From contig NZ_KB907548.1 in NCBI RefSeq assembly GCF_000382125.1, forward strand, positions 434,001 to 498,000: DNA of 64,000 nucleotides. Reading direction: 5' to 3'. The DNA comes from Eudoraea adriatica DSM 19308. GTDB taxonomy: Bacteria; Bacteroidota; Bacteroidia; Flavobacteriales; Flavobacteriaceae. The translations under genes and the position numbers were made by a program. This document shows positions 1 through 8,672 of this stretch, piece after piece; positions within the stretch are counted from its first letter, which is position 1, and each line of letters opens with the position of its first letter. The notes under the pieces are model-generated. The model had not been told where the DNA came from, searched no databases, and saw only the letters and a program-made list of their open reading frames with translations.

Positions 1-467
1 ACTGTTCCCGCATGAATGGTAACATGGTCTCCGATAATACAATTATCGTATATGCAGACATTGGGGTGAATTATACAGTGGTCACCTATTACAACATTAT
101 TTCCAATAAAGACGTTAGGCTGGATATGGGTGTTTTTTCCAATCTTGGCAGATTTGGATATCATCAAATCTGATTTTTGAAATGGTTTAAAGTAGTTTGT
201 AAGGATATTAAAGTCTCTAAAAGGATCTTCAGAAACCAGTAAGGCCTTGCCAGCGGGGCAATCCACTTTTTTGTTTATTAAAACTACCGTCGCCTTGGAA
301 TTTAATGCCTTGTCATAATACTTTGGATGGTCAACGAAAACAATATCGCCTTCCTCCACTACATGTATTTCATTCATCCCATATATGGAGAAGTCGTCGG
401 CCCCAATGTATTCAGAATTGATAATTGCTGCAATTTGTTTTAAAGAATATGGCTTGGGAAATTTCAC
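1..467 (-). CDS. LpxD-like UDP-3-O-acyl-glucosamine N-acyltransferase paralogue (3' end cut by window)
   Basis: Reading the minus strand from a GTG at 467 gives about 155 residues beginning MKFPKPYSLKQIAAIINSEY and running off the window. The first ~100 residues match the N-terminal uridine-binding type domain of LpxD (motif DIVFVDHPKYYDKAL). Left-handed beta-helix hexapeptide repeats start near residue 105 (IGKNTHI, IGNNVVIGD). It lies 94 bp downstream of efp on the same strand, the position where flavobacteria commonly carry a second LpxD-like gene. No ATG fits: the GTG is the first start in frame with the domain. The family transfers 3-hydroxyacyl groups to UDP-glucosamine. This paralogue's own substrate is not known to me. 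Confidence 0.85.
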   Translation of the reverse strand, partial: MKFPKPYSLKQIAAIINSEYIGADDFSIYGMNEIHVVEEGDIVFVDHPKYYDKALNSKATVVLINKKVDCPAGKALLVSEDPFRDFNILTNYFKPFQKSDLMISKSAKIGKNTHIQPNVFIGNNVVIGDHCIIHPNVCIYDNCIIGDHVTIHAGT

Positions 468-561
468 AAATTAGTTATTCAAATTATCAATATCATACAT
501 GAATTAAAACTACAAATAAAAATTTATTAATTCCTAAATATCAAGTATTTATGATTATTAG

Positions 562-1125
562 TTATTTTGCTCGTTCCATGTAAGAACCTTTTTCGGTATC
601 AATTTTAATTTTATCTCCCTCATTAATAAAAAGCGGGACATTTACCTTAGCACCAGTCTCAACAACCGCTGGTTTGGAAGCATTTGTGGCTGTGTTTCCT
701 TTAAGTCCGGGCTCAGTATGTGTAACCTCAAGAATTACACTTGCCGGCATATCAACGGTCAAAGGCATATTATCTTCCGTATTAAACATTATGGTCACAA
801 TTTCCCCTTCTTTAAGAAGGTCGGGGGCATCCAGTATTTCTTCCTGGAGTGAAATTTGGTTGTAATCGTCTGTATTCATAAAATGATATGTCGTACCGTC
901 GGAATATAAAAATTGATACGATCTTGTTTCCACGCGCACATCTTCAATTTTATGCCCTGCAGAAAACGTATTATCCAAAACCTTACCGCTGGTAAGACTT
1001 TTAAGTTTTGTACGCACAAAAGCGGGCCCTTTACCCGGTTTTACATGTAAAAACTCAACAATTTTGTAAATATCATTGTTGTACTTAATGCACAATCCTT
1101 TTCTTATATCTGATGTATTTGCCAT
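562..1125 (-). CDS. efp: Elongation factor P
   Basis: 187 residues, the usual length of EF-P, which binds ribosomes stalled on polyproline and promotes peptide bond formation. The N-terminal KOW-like domain holds the loop VKPGKGPAFVR. Lys32 is the tip residue that is post-translationally modified in many bacteria (position 34 in E. coli). The central and C-terminal OB folds follow (YQFLYSDGTTYHFMNTDDY, and the C-terminal GDKIKIDTEKGSYMERAK). It starts 6 bp after lpxA on the minus strand, so it is most likely cotranscribed with the lipid A genes. No lysine-modifying enzyme (EpmA/B) was seen in this window. Confidence 0.97.
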   Translation of the reverse strand: MANTSDIRKGLCIKYNNDIYKIVEFLHVKPGKGPAFVRTKLKSLTSGKVLDNTFSAGHKIEDVRVETRSYQFLYSDGTTYHFMNTDDYNQISLQEEILDAPDLLKEGEIVTIMFNTEDNMPLTVDMPASVILEVTHTEPGLKGNTATNASKPAVVETGAKVNVPLFINEGDKIKIDTEKGSYMERAK

Positions 1126-1131
1126 GGATAA

Positions 1132-1917
1132 TTAATTTGTACTAAAATAGCCCTTCATAATTCCTCTTTGGGAATCACGTATAAATTGCAAAATTTCATC
1201 CCTCTCGGGAGTTGCCTCCATTTCTGCTTCAATGATCTGCACGGCCTGCGTGTTGTTATAATTCTTCTGATAAAGTATTCTGTAAATATTTTGTATCTCC
1301 CTGATTTTATCCGAATCGAATCCTCTTCTTCGCAGTCCTACAGAATTTATTCCAACATACGACATTGGTTCTCTTGCACCTTTTACGTAGGGAGGAACAT
1401 CTTTCCGCACCAAAGATCCGCCGGTTACGAACGCATGATTACCAATGGAGACAAACTGATGTACAGCAACCAGACCGGCAAGAATAACGTTGTCGCCAAT
1501 AGTGACATGTCCGGCAAGTGTTGAATTATTGGAGAAAATACAGTTATTGCCAACCAAACAATCATGAGCAATATGGCAATAGGCCATTATCAGGCAGTTT
1601 TTGCCAATCACCGTTTTCATTCTGTCGCGAGTACCTTTATGAATGGTAGCGCACTCTCTGATCGTTGTATTATTACCAATAACCACCGTCGTTTCCTCTC
1701 CATCATATTTCAGATCCTGAGGTGGTGCCGATATTACCGCACCTGGAAAAATATTGCAATTCTTCCCAATTCGGGCACCTTCCATTATAGTAACATTTGA
1801 GCCAATCCAGGTACCATCGCCAATTACCACATTGTTATGGATAGTAGTGAATGGTTCTATAACCACATTTTTTGCAATTTTAGCTCCGGGGTGAACGTAG
1901 GCAAGGGGCTGATTCAT
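1132..1917 (-). CDS. lpxA: Acyl-ACP--UDP-N-acetylglucosamine O-acyltransferase
   Basis: 261 residues, standard length. LpxA moves a 3-hydroxyacyl chain from ACP to the 3-OH of UDP-GlcNAc, the first step of lipid A synthesis in the cytoplasm. Hexapeptide repeats fill residues ~10-190 (IGDGTWIGSNVTI and so on). The catalytic region AYCHIAHDC carries His118, equivalent to E. coli His125, and His115, equivalent to His122. LAGHV supplies the further active-site histidine. The C-terminal alpha-helical part follows (RRRGFDSDKIREIQNIYRIL). One base separates it from lpxC/fabZ, and efp follows after 6 bp, which indicates one transcript. Confidence 0.97.
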   Translation of the reverse strand: MNQPLAYVHPGAKIAKNVVIEPFTTIHNNVVIGDGTWIGSNVTIMEGARIGKNCNIFPGAVISAPPQDLKYDGEETTVVIGNNTTIRECATIHKGTRDRMKTVIGKNCLIMAYCHIAHDCLVGNNCIFSNNSTLAGHVTIGDNVILAGLVAVHQFVSIGNHAFVTGGSLVRKDVPPYVKGAREPMSYVGINSVGLRRRGFDSDKIREIQNIYRILYQKNYNNTQAVQIIEAEMEATPERDEILQFIRDSQRGIMKGYFSTN

Positions 1918-1918
1918 A

Positions 1919-3316
1919 CTAATCTTGTTGTTTTGTTTTTACGATTTGGGCCATTAATTCCGCTTCTGAAACCAATTTCCCATTAGCATAGGCATAAGCC
2001 TGCATGTGACAGATTCCTCTTCGTATTGGTGAAATAAGATCGCATTTAAAAATCAAAGTATCTCCGGGAACAACTTGTTGTTTAAATTTAACATTGTCGA
2101 TCTTCATAAAGAAAGTCAGATAATTTTCAGGGTCAGGAACAGTGCTTAGCACCAGTATTCCTCCTGTTTGTGCCATTGCTTCTACCTGCAGAACACCTGG
2201 CATAACAGGAGCTCCTGGAAAATGCCCCACAAAAAATGGTTCGTTCATAGTTACATTTTTCATGCCCACTACATGAGAATCAGAAAGCTCTATGATTTTA
2301 TCTACCAAAAGAAATGGAGGCCTGTGAGGCAGCATTTTCATAATTTGGGTGATGTCCATTAAAGGAGCTTGATTTAAATCATATTTTGGTACTTTATTGC
2401 GTTTTTCCAATTTAATTATCTTGGATAGTTTTTTAGCAAATTGAGTATTTACATAATGGCCGGGTTTATTGGCAATTACTTTCCCTCTAATTCGCGTTCC
2501 TGCCAATGCCAGATCGCCAATTACATCTAAGAGTTTATGCCGGGCTGCTTCGTTAGGTTGATGCAATGTGAGATTATCCAGGATACCATTTGGCTTTACG
2601 GATAGTTTTTTCTTATTAAAAGCCTTTTCCAGTTTCTTCATGGTGGAAGCAGAAATTTCCTTGTCAACATAAACAATTGCATTGTTTAAATCTCCTCCCT
2701 TTATAAGCCCGTTCTCCAATAACATTTCTAATTCATGAAGAAAACTAAATGTCCTGGCATCTGCAATTTCCTTTTTAAAATCTGATATTTTTTCAAGCGT
2801 AGCATTCTGAGTTCCCAAAACCTTGGTGCCAAAATCAACCATGGTTGTTATTTCATAATTCTCGGAAGGAATTAATGTTATGTCGCTTCCGGAGGCTTCA
2901 TCTTTATAGGATATTACTTCTTTTACTACATATTCTTCCCTTTCGGCATCCTGCTCTACAATACCCGCGTTCTCCAGAGCCTCAACAAAAAATTTGGAAG
3001 ATCCATCCATTATGGGAGGTTCAGGAGCATTTAATTCAATTAATACATTATCTATATCCAAGCCAACTAACGCCGCAAGAACATGTTCAGAGGTCTGAAT
3101 CTTAACGCCTCTTTTTTCCAAATTTGTTCCTCTCTGCGTATTAACCACATAATTGGCATCTGCTTCAATAATTGGTTCCCCTTCAAGATCTACCCGCTTA
3201 AAAGCATATCCGTGATTCTCGGGAGCAGGAACAAATTTCATGGTAACGTTTTCTCCGGTATGCAATCCCACACCTTTCAATGTTACTCCATGTGCAATTG
3301 TACGTTGTTTTGCCAT
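1919..3316 (-). CDS. lpxC: Bifunctional LpxC deacetylase / FabZ dehydratase fusion
   Basis: 465 residues, made of LpxC (1 to ~305) fused to FabZ (~318-465). LpxC removes the acetyl group from UDP-3-O-acyl-GlcNAc, the committed step of lipid A synthesis. The zinc ligands are visible as His78 (TSEHVLAAL) and His260/Asp264 (ARHKLLDVIGD), with catalytic His287 in KPGHYVN. FabZ dehydrates 3-hydroxyacyl-ACP, with catalytic His365 (VGHFPGAPVMPG) and Glu379 (VEAMAQTGG). The fusion is characteristic of Bacteroidota and joins lipid A flux to fatty acid elongation, since both parts use 3-hydroxyacyl-ACP chemistry. Three bases separate it from lpxD upstream and one from lpxA downstream. Confidence 0.97.
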   Translation of the reverse strand: MAKQRTIAHGVTLKGVGLHTGENVTMKFVPAPENHGYAFKRVDLEGEPIIEADANYVVNTQRGTNLEKRGVKIQTSEHVLAALVGLDIDNVLIELNAPEPPIMDGSSKFFVEALENAGIVEQDAEREEYVVKEVISYKDEASGSDITLIPSENYEITTMVDFGTKVLGTQNATLEKISDFKKEIADARTFSFLHELEMLLENGLIKGGDLNNAIVYVDKEISASTMKKLEKAFNKKKLSVKPNGILDNLTLHQPNEAARHKLLDVIGDLALAGTRIRGKVIANKPGHYVNTQFAKKLSKIIKLEKRNKVPKYDLNQAPLMDITQIMKMLPHRPPFLLVDKIIELSDSHVVGMKNVTMNEPFFVGHFPGAPVMPGVLQVEAMAQTGGILVLSTVPDPENYLTFFMKIDNVKFKQQVVPGDTLIFKCDLISPIRRGICHMQAYAYANGKLVSEAELMAQIVKTKQQD

Positions 3317-3319
3317 ACT

Positions 3320-4384
3320 TTATTTGTCTTCACTTTTTTTGTCAAAATCATTTATCCTGTTAACTAATTTTGGCAAGTTTTTAAAATGAACATATGATTT
3401 ATTGTAGTCTGCGTAATTCAGCGCCGGCGATCCCTGCAGGAATTCATCGTCCTTCACATTTCTTCCTATTCCCGATTGGGCCTGTATCCTAACCCTGTCG
3501 CCAATAGTGATATGCCCAACAATACCTACCTGGCCACCAATCTTGCAATTTCTACCAATTTTTGTGGATCCTGCTATGCCTGTCTGAGCAGCTATAGCTG
3601 TGTGTTCACCGATCTCTACATTGTGCGCTATCTGAATCTGGTTGTCCAGCTTAACCCCATCCCTGAGAATAGTAGACCCAAGCGTAGCTCTGTCTATGGT
3701 GGTTCCGGCTCCGACATCTACATTTTTTCCGAGTATAACATTCCCGGTCTGCGGCACTTTGCTATATTCACCATTGGAATTTGGCGCGAAACCAAAACCG
3801 TCAGCGCCAATTATAGCCCCGCTATGAATTACGCATCCCTTTCCGATTATTGTTTCAGAATATATTTTCGCTCCTGCAAAAATAACGACATTATCCCCAA
3901 TGGTCACATTGTCGCCTATATAGACGTTAGGGTAGATTTTAACGTCATTCCCAATTCTTACATTATTACCCAAATATGAAAAAGCACCTAAATAGAAATT
4001 TTCTCCATAGACAGTAGATTCCGACAAAAAAACCGGGCTCTCCAACCCCGTTTTGTTATATTTAACCTTATTGTAATATTCTAATAATTTAGAAAATGAT
4101 TCATAGGCATCTTTAACCTTGATGAGGGTTGTAGAAAGGGCCTGTTCTGGTACAAAATCCTTATTTACAAGGGTAATAGATGCTTCTGTGCTATATATGT
4201 AAGATGTATATTTGGGATTGGCCAAAAAAGTTAGTGAGCCAATTTCTCCTTCTTCAATCTTAGCCAATTTATACACTGCAACATCTGGGTTGCCTTCTAT
4301 CTCACCCTCCAAAATACCCGCAATCTGACTAGCTGTGAATTCCAAATTTCTTAATAATTTACCCCTTGGCTTAGATTCAGACAA
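3320..4384 (-). CDS. lpxD: UDP-3-O-(3-hydroxyacyl)glucosamine N-acyltransferase
   Basis: 354 residues. LpxD N-acylates UDP-3-O-acyl-glucosamine, the third lipid A step. The N-terminal uridine-binding domain (residues ~15-115) is followed by long hexapeptide repeats (YIGDNVTIGDNVVI), the glycine-rich GADGFGFAP, and the catalytic histidine His254 in QIAHNVEIGE. The ATG at 4384 adds 14 residues before LEFTASQ. Family members usually begin near that point, so the TTG at 4342 is an alternative start. It heads a tight lpxD-lpxC/fabZ-lpxA-efp run, with a 126-bp gap from the HD gene upstream. Confidence 0.95.
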   Translation of the reverse strand: MSESKPRGKLLRNLEFTASQIAGILEGEIEGNPDVAVYKLAKIEEGEIGSLTFLANPKYTSYIYSTEASITLVNKDFVPEQALSTTLIKVKDAYESFSKLLEYYNKVKYNKTGLESPVFLSESTVYGENFYLGAFSYLGNNVRIGNDVKIYPNVYIGDNVTIGDNVVIFAGAKIYSETIIGKGCVIHSGAIIGADGFGFAPNSNGEYSKVPQTGNVILGKNVDVGAGTTIDRATLGSTILRDGVKLDNQIQIAHNVEIGEHTAIAAQTGIAGSTKIGRNCKIGGQVGIVGHITIGDRVRIQAQSGIGRNVKDDEFLQGSPALNYADYNKSYVHFKNLPKLVNRINDFDKKSEDK

Positions 4385-4510
4385 AAGTAAGAAAAATTGA
4401 TTAATAGAATAACAGCAAACACTTGACTATAAGCCTCTGTATATCATGTTGTTACGACTTTTTAAGTGCTTTCATTAATTTGGCGTGCAGTAAAATTCAG
4501 AATATTAAAG

Positions 4511-5740
4511 CTAAAGATCATCTTTTGGATAACAGATATAATATTTTGTTACTGTCTCCGACAAGGCCGTTAAATTAAAATGGTCCGATGCGTTGGCCAC
4601 ATCTAATAATTTACCATTACTTCGTAAAATATTAATATTCTGGCTAAGGCGATTATAGGCCTTATTCTCAATAATTCCACGGAATACGAAATAGGAAGTC
4701 TCCTCTTCACTCAATTTATATTTAACCATAAACTTTTCAAAAAGTGTCTCAAATCTGCCATCTTTCTCGGGCTTATTTCTGAGCTTTATGTTAAGTAGTC
4801 TCCTATTCAGGATCATGCCGCAAAGCTTTGACAATACAAAGTCAGAACTATGCTGCCATTGTTTTATGGCAGCCAAAATATCGGTATCGTCCAGATTGGC
4901 AAAATGATCCAAAACCTCTTTATTAAAATTTAACTTGTCAATTTTGGTTTTCAGGAAGAACATAAGCGGACGACTGCAAGCCAGTTCAAAATTCATTTCC
5001 ACCAGTTCTTTAGCTCTCTGCAAGGTCCTGATTAGCAATTGTTCAGCTACTAACCCGGTTTTATGAAGGTATACCTGCCAATACATAAATCTGCGGGCCA
5101 TTAGAAATTTCTCAACGGAATAAATGCCTTTTTCCTCAACTACCAATTCCCCATCCACAACATTTAACATTGTTATCAATCGCTCGGCATTTATATTCCC
5201 TTCTGCAACACCTGTATAAAAACTATCCCGTTTCAGGTAATCTAATCTATCCATATCTAATTGGCTACTGACCAGTTGATTCAGAAATTTTTTTCTATAG
5301 CTGCCTTTAAATATTTCAATCCCTAAAGTTAAACTTCCGTTAAACTTGTGGTTCAGAACCTCCATAAATATGTGTGAAATTTCCTCGTGCTTTATTCCTT
5401 CTACCAAACTATGCTCCATAGCATGTGAAAAAGGACCATGGCCAATATCATGTAATAGAATAGCGCAAAGTAATCCTTTAGCCTCCTCCTCTGTAATCTC
5501 AATCCCCTTAAAACGAAGCAGTTGTATAGCTTCCTGCATTAAATGCATACTACCCAGCGCATGATGAAACCGAGTATGGTGCGCTCCTGGATAAACCAGA
5601 TATGAGAGCCCCATTTGCGAAATACGCCGAAGTCTTTGAAAATAGGGATCCGCTATCAGGCTAAAAATAAGTGCATCGGGAATTCTAATAAATCCGTAAA
5701 TTGGATCGTTGAATATTTTAAGCTTGTTTGATATTGACAA
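4511..5740 (-). CDS. HD-superfamily phosphohydrolase
   Basis: About 409 residues with an HD metal-dependent phosphohydrolase core: RFHHALGS, LLHDIGHGPFSH and QLDMDRLDYL give the H...HD...D metal site. The family resembles dNTP triphosphohydrolases, but the real substrate of this lpxD-linked group is not known to me. The open frame reaches an ATG at 5791, which would overlap the divergent porX start by 16 bp. The TTG at 5740 gives MSISNKLKIFNDPIYGF, matching where relatives usually begin, so I chose it. It sits upstream of lpxD on the same strand. Confidence 0.88.
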   Translation of the reverse strand: MSISNKLKIFNDPIYGFIRIPDALIFSLIADPYFQRLRRISQMGLSYLVYPGAHHTRFHHALGSMHLMQEAIQLLRFKGIEITEEEAKGLLCAILLHDIGHGPFSHAMEHSLVEGIKHEEISHIFMEVLNHKFNGSLTLGIEIFKGSYRKKFLNQLVSSQLDMDRLDYLKRDSFYTGVAEGNINAERLITMLNVVDGELVVEEKGIYSVEKFLMARRFMYWQVYLHKTGLVAEQLLIRTLQRAKELVEMNFELACSRPLMFFLKTKIDKLNFNKEVLDHFANLDDTDILAAIKQWQHSSDFVLSKLCGMILNRRLLNIKLRNKPEKDGRFETLFEKFMVKYKLSEEETSYFVFRGIIENKAYNRLSQNINILRSNGKLLDVANASDHFNLTALSETVTKYYICYPKDDL

Positions 5741-5775
5741 AATAGCTAAGTTTTCACGGTAAAGATAAGGACTTA

Positions 5776-7320
5776 ATGAACAAGATAACAATCCTATGGG
5801 TAGATGATGAAATAGATTTGTTAAAGCCGCATATTATTTTCCTGGAAGGCAAAAATTATGAGGTAGTAACATGTAAAAGTGGTCAGGATGCACTGGAAGA
5901 AATTAGAAGTAGGAATTTTGATATTGTTTTTCTGGATGAGAATATGCCCGGGATTTCCGGATTGGAAACACTAAACGAAATAAAAACAATTGACGCCGCT
6001 CTTCCCGTGGTTATGATCACAAAAAGTGAGGAAGAATATATCATGGAGGAGGCCATTGGCTCAAAAATTGCGGACTATCTGATTAAACCGGTTAATCCGA
6101 ACCAAATACTTCTGTCCCTCAAGAAAAACCTGGATCATTCCCGTTTGGTGTCAGAAAAGACCACTTCCAATTACCAGCAGGAATTTAGAAAGATAGCAAT
6201 GGACCTATCAATGGTTAACTCCTATGAGGAATGGGCAGATCTCTACAAAAAGCTTATCTATTGGGAATTACAATTGGAAGAAATAGAAGATTCCGGAATG
6301 TTTGAAATTTTGGAATCCCAAAAAGTTGAGGCCAACAATCAGTTCGGAAAATTTATTGAAAAGAATTATACTGGCTGGTTTCATGGCGGGGAAGGTCCTG
6401 TTATGTCCCATACCTTGTTTAAGGAATTAATTAAGCCCGAAATAGAGGATACCCCTACCCTTCTTTTGGTAATAGATAATCTGAGGTATGATCAGTGGTT
6501 TGCATTCGAAGATGTACTTGCACCCTATTATAAAAAAAGCAAGGAAGAGCCTTATTACAGCATTCTGCCTACGGCAACACAATATGCGCGAAATGCCATT
6601 TTCTCCGGCCTGATGCCACTGGGAATGGAAAAAAAATATCCGGATTGGTGGAAGAATGACACCGATGAAGGCGGGAAAAATTTATTTGAGGACAAATTCC
6701 TTGGCGAACAATTGAAAAGGTTGGGGCTGGAGCTGAATTGGGAATACCATAAAATAAGTAGTTTAAAACAGGGAAAAAACCTGTCTCAGAACTTCCGGTC
6801 ACAAAAGAAAAATGATCTGACGGTTCTTGTATATAATTTTGTGGACATGCTTTCACATTCTAAAACCGAAATGGACGTGATAAAGGAATTGGCATCCAAT
6901 GATAAGGCGTACCGATCCTTAACGAACAGCTGGTTTAAAAATTCACCGCTCCTGGAAATCATACAACAAGCCCAGAGCATGGGGTTAAAACTGATAATAA
7001 CTACAGATCATGGTACAATAAATGTAAAGCAACCTTCAAAAGTTATTGGAGATAAAGAAACCAGTCTTAACCTGAGATATAAGACCGGCCGAAGTCTCAC
7101 TTATAATGATAATGATGTCATAGAAGCCAAAGACCCTGCAACTATTCATTTAACAAGCATTACCATGAGCAGCTCTTTTATTTTTGCCAAAAATGACCTG
7201 TTTTTTGCTTACCCCAATAATTATAACCACTATGTAAGTTATTACCGGAACACTTATCAGCACGGAGGAGTTTCCCTGGAAGAAATGATCATCCCATTCG
7301 TTGTTCTGGAACCAAGATAG
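5776..7320 (+). CDS. porX: PorX-type response regulator with PglZ phosphatase domain
   Basis: 514 residues. The receiver domain (1 to ~122) has the acidic pair Asp10/Asp11, phospho-acceptor Asp54 (FLDENMP) and the conserved lysine in YLIKPVNP. The rest is a PglZ / alkaline-phosphatase-like domain with metal-site motifs LLLVIDNLRYDQW, TATQYARNAIFSG and ITTDHGT. In Porphyromonas and Flavobacterium, PorX with its histidine kinase PorY controls the type IX secretion system. PglZ domains of this type have been described as zinc phosphodiesterases acting on oligonucleotides. The kinase gene is not adjacent here. It is divergent from the HD gene, whose TTG start lies 35 bp away. Confidence 0.95.
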   Translation: MNKITILWVDDEIDLLKPHIIFLEGKNYEVVTCKSGQDALEEIRSRNFDIVFLDENMPGISGLETLNEIKTIDAALPVVMITKSEEEYIMEEAIGSKIADYLIKPVNPNQILLSLKKNLDHSRLVSEKTTSNYQQEFRKIAMDLSMVNSYEEWADLYKKLIYWELQLEEIEDSGMFEILESQKVEANNQFGKFIEKNYTGWFHGGEGPVMSHTLFKELIKPEIEDTPTLLLVIDNLRYDQWFAFEDVLAPYYKKSKEEPYYSILPTATQYARNAIFSGLMPLGMEKKYPDWWKNDTDEGGKNLFEDKFLGEQLKRLGLELNWEYHKISSLKQGKNLSQNFRSQKKNDLTVLVYNFVDMLSHSKTEMDVIKELASNDKAYRSLTNSWFKNSPLLEIIQQAQSMGLKLIITTDHGTINVKQPSKVIGDKETSLNLRYKTGRSLTYNDNDVIEAKDPATIHLTSITMSSSFIFAKNDLFFAYPNNYNHYVSYYRNTYQHGGVSLEEMIIPFVVLEPR

Positions 7321-7640
7321 GCACTTGAAATCTTTATTGAATTCTAAAAAACTGACTAGAACTGCAATTTTAAGCGTTAATTTCCTGCTTAAAACTGTTC
7401 ATCCAAATAAGCTTGGGTAACCAAAAAGGCATTTTCGGACATTTTTAATATGGTTTCGTCCAACATAAATCCCCATTACCTTAAATTTCTGCTTACTTTA
7501 CAAAATCTTAATGACTCTAACGAGCTGTTAATTGATTGTCCTGCTTCTTATTAAGTGGTAAAACTTAATCAACCATCTGGCCATTTATATTTTTATTAAC
7601 CTGTGAATACTATTATTTATTAACGTAAAACAACCAAACA
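7321..7640. other. Intergenic stretch after porX
   Basis: 320 bases with no open frame worth reporting, no hairpin with a T tract after porX, and no clear TAnnTTTG promoter. It presumably holds the promoter of the secreted protein that starts at 7641. Confidence 0.5.
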
Positions 7641-8405
7641 ATGAGAAATGCAATTACAATTTTTGTGGTGTGCCTGTTGAGTTTTCAATTTGCAATGGCT
7701 CAGCCTATTACCACGCACCAGTATCGAAGAGTGGCTCCTGAAAATATGCAGGAGTATTTAAAAAGGGAAACCACCTACTGGGCCAAATGGGCAGAAAAGG
7801 AGGTTACCAAGGGAAACTTAACTTTCTGGGCTATTTTGCAGAAGGTTGGCGGTGTAAACCAGGACACCAGTCCAAACATTTTGATTATTAATACGTTTAA
7901 CGACATTGACAAAGGTGCAGATTGGGAAAGCATAGACGCCATGTTTCCGGATGTAAAAATGGAAGACATTGCTACCTGGGATATTAGCACCAATATGCAC
8001 CATATATTCCTAAGCAATCTTCCTAACCATATACGGGCAGAAAACGCAACGAACGATGATTATAAGTTTGTACGTATTATTTATCACGATACAAAAAATC
8101 CTGGCCAGCACCTTACTTTTGAAGCTGAGAAATGGAAACCTATGGTAGAGAAAGCCATGAAGGAAGGTAAGACAACCATGAAAGGCTGGGGCAATCAGTC
8201 TATTATTTCCCCTGCTACTTCCACATTCACCTATAGTAGTTATTCTTATGACTTATTTTCCTCCTTACAGGAAGCATTATCACCGGCATTTAGCGATGAC
8301 TGGACAATGCCGGACGGGTTTTGGGATGGTTTTCAGGATAACTATAACAAGCGTAATTCAAACGTTTACAGAATTGTTGCCGGAGCATCCGCACCGGCGG
8401 AGTAA
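7641..8405 (+). CDS. Secreted protein of unknown function
   Basis: 254 residues with a clear signal peptide (residues 1-20, cleaved near FAMA/QP). The mature part is rich in aromatic residues and looks like two related halves (TTHQYRRVAPENMQEYLKRE; YKFVRIIYHDTKNPGQHLTF), which recalls dimeric alpha/beta-barrel (NIPSNAP-like) proteins, but I cannot name a family. Gene isolated, followed by a strong terminator at 8437. A periplasmic or exported role is likely. No catalytic motif seen. Confidence 0.8.
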   Translation: MRNAITIFVVCLLSFQFAMAQPITTHQYRRVAPENMQEYLKRETTYWAKWAEKEVTKGNLTFWAILQKVGGVNQDTSPNILIINTFNDIDKGADWESIDAMFPDVKMEDIATWDISTNMHHIFLSNLPNHIRAENATNDDYKFVRIIYHDTKNPGQHLTFEAEKWKPMVEKAMKEGKTTMKGWGNQSIISPATSTFTYSSYSYDLFSSLQEALSPAFSDDWTMPDGFWDGFQDNYNKRNSNVYRIVAGASAPAE

Positions 8406-8436
8406 ACAAATACGAATAGATTAAAGACCAATGGAA

Positions 8437-8468
8437 AGCCCTGAATAAATGTACAGGGCTTTTTTTTT
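8437..8468 (+). terminator. Rho-independent terminator
   Basis: A perfect 7-bp stem (AGCCCTG / CAGGGCT) with a 10-base loop is followed directly by nine T. It lies 31 bp after the stop of the secreted protein gene, so it ends that transcript. Confidence 0.9.
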
Positions 8469-8672
8469 ACATAAATTGAGCTACTAACATTTTAACAAGA
8501 GCCATTTTGATTCTCCGGTCAATTTGGCTTTTGATAATAAATCAATAATATTCGGACAATAAAACCAGGCTTTGGTCCTAGATCATTTGCTGTATATCAT
8601 TATTATTCACCAACTTAGATAAATCTGAAAAACTAATCACTCTTTTGAAATTCAAATATAAATTTTATAATT

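Noticed and set aside
3476-3979. 167-residue plus-strand frame inside lpxD
   Set aside because: Mirror frame of hexapeptide repeats; lpxD on the other strand is certain.
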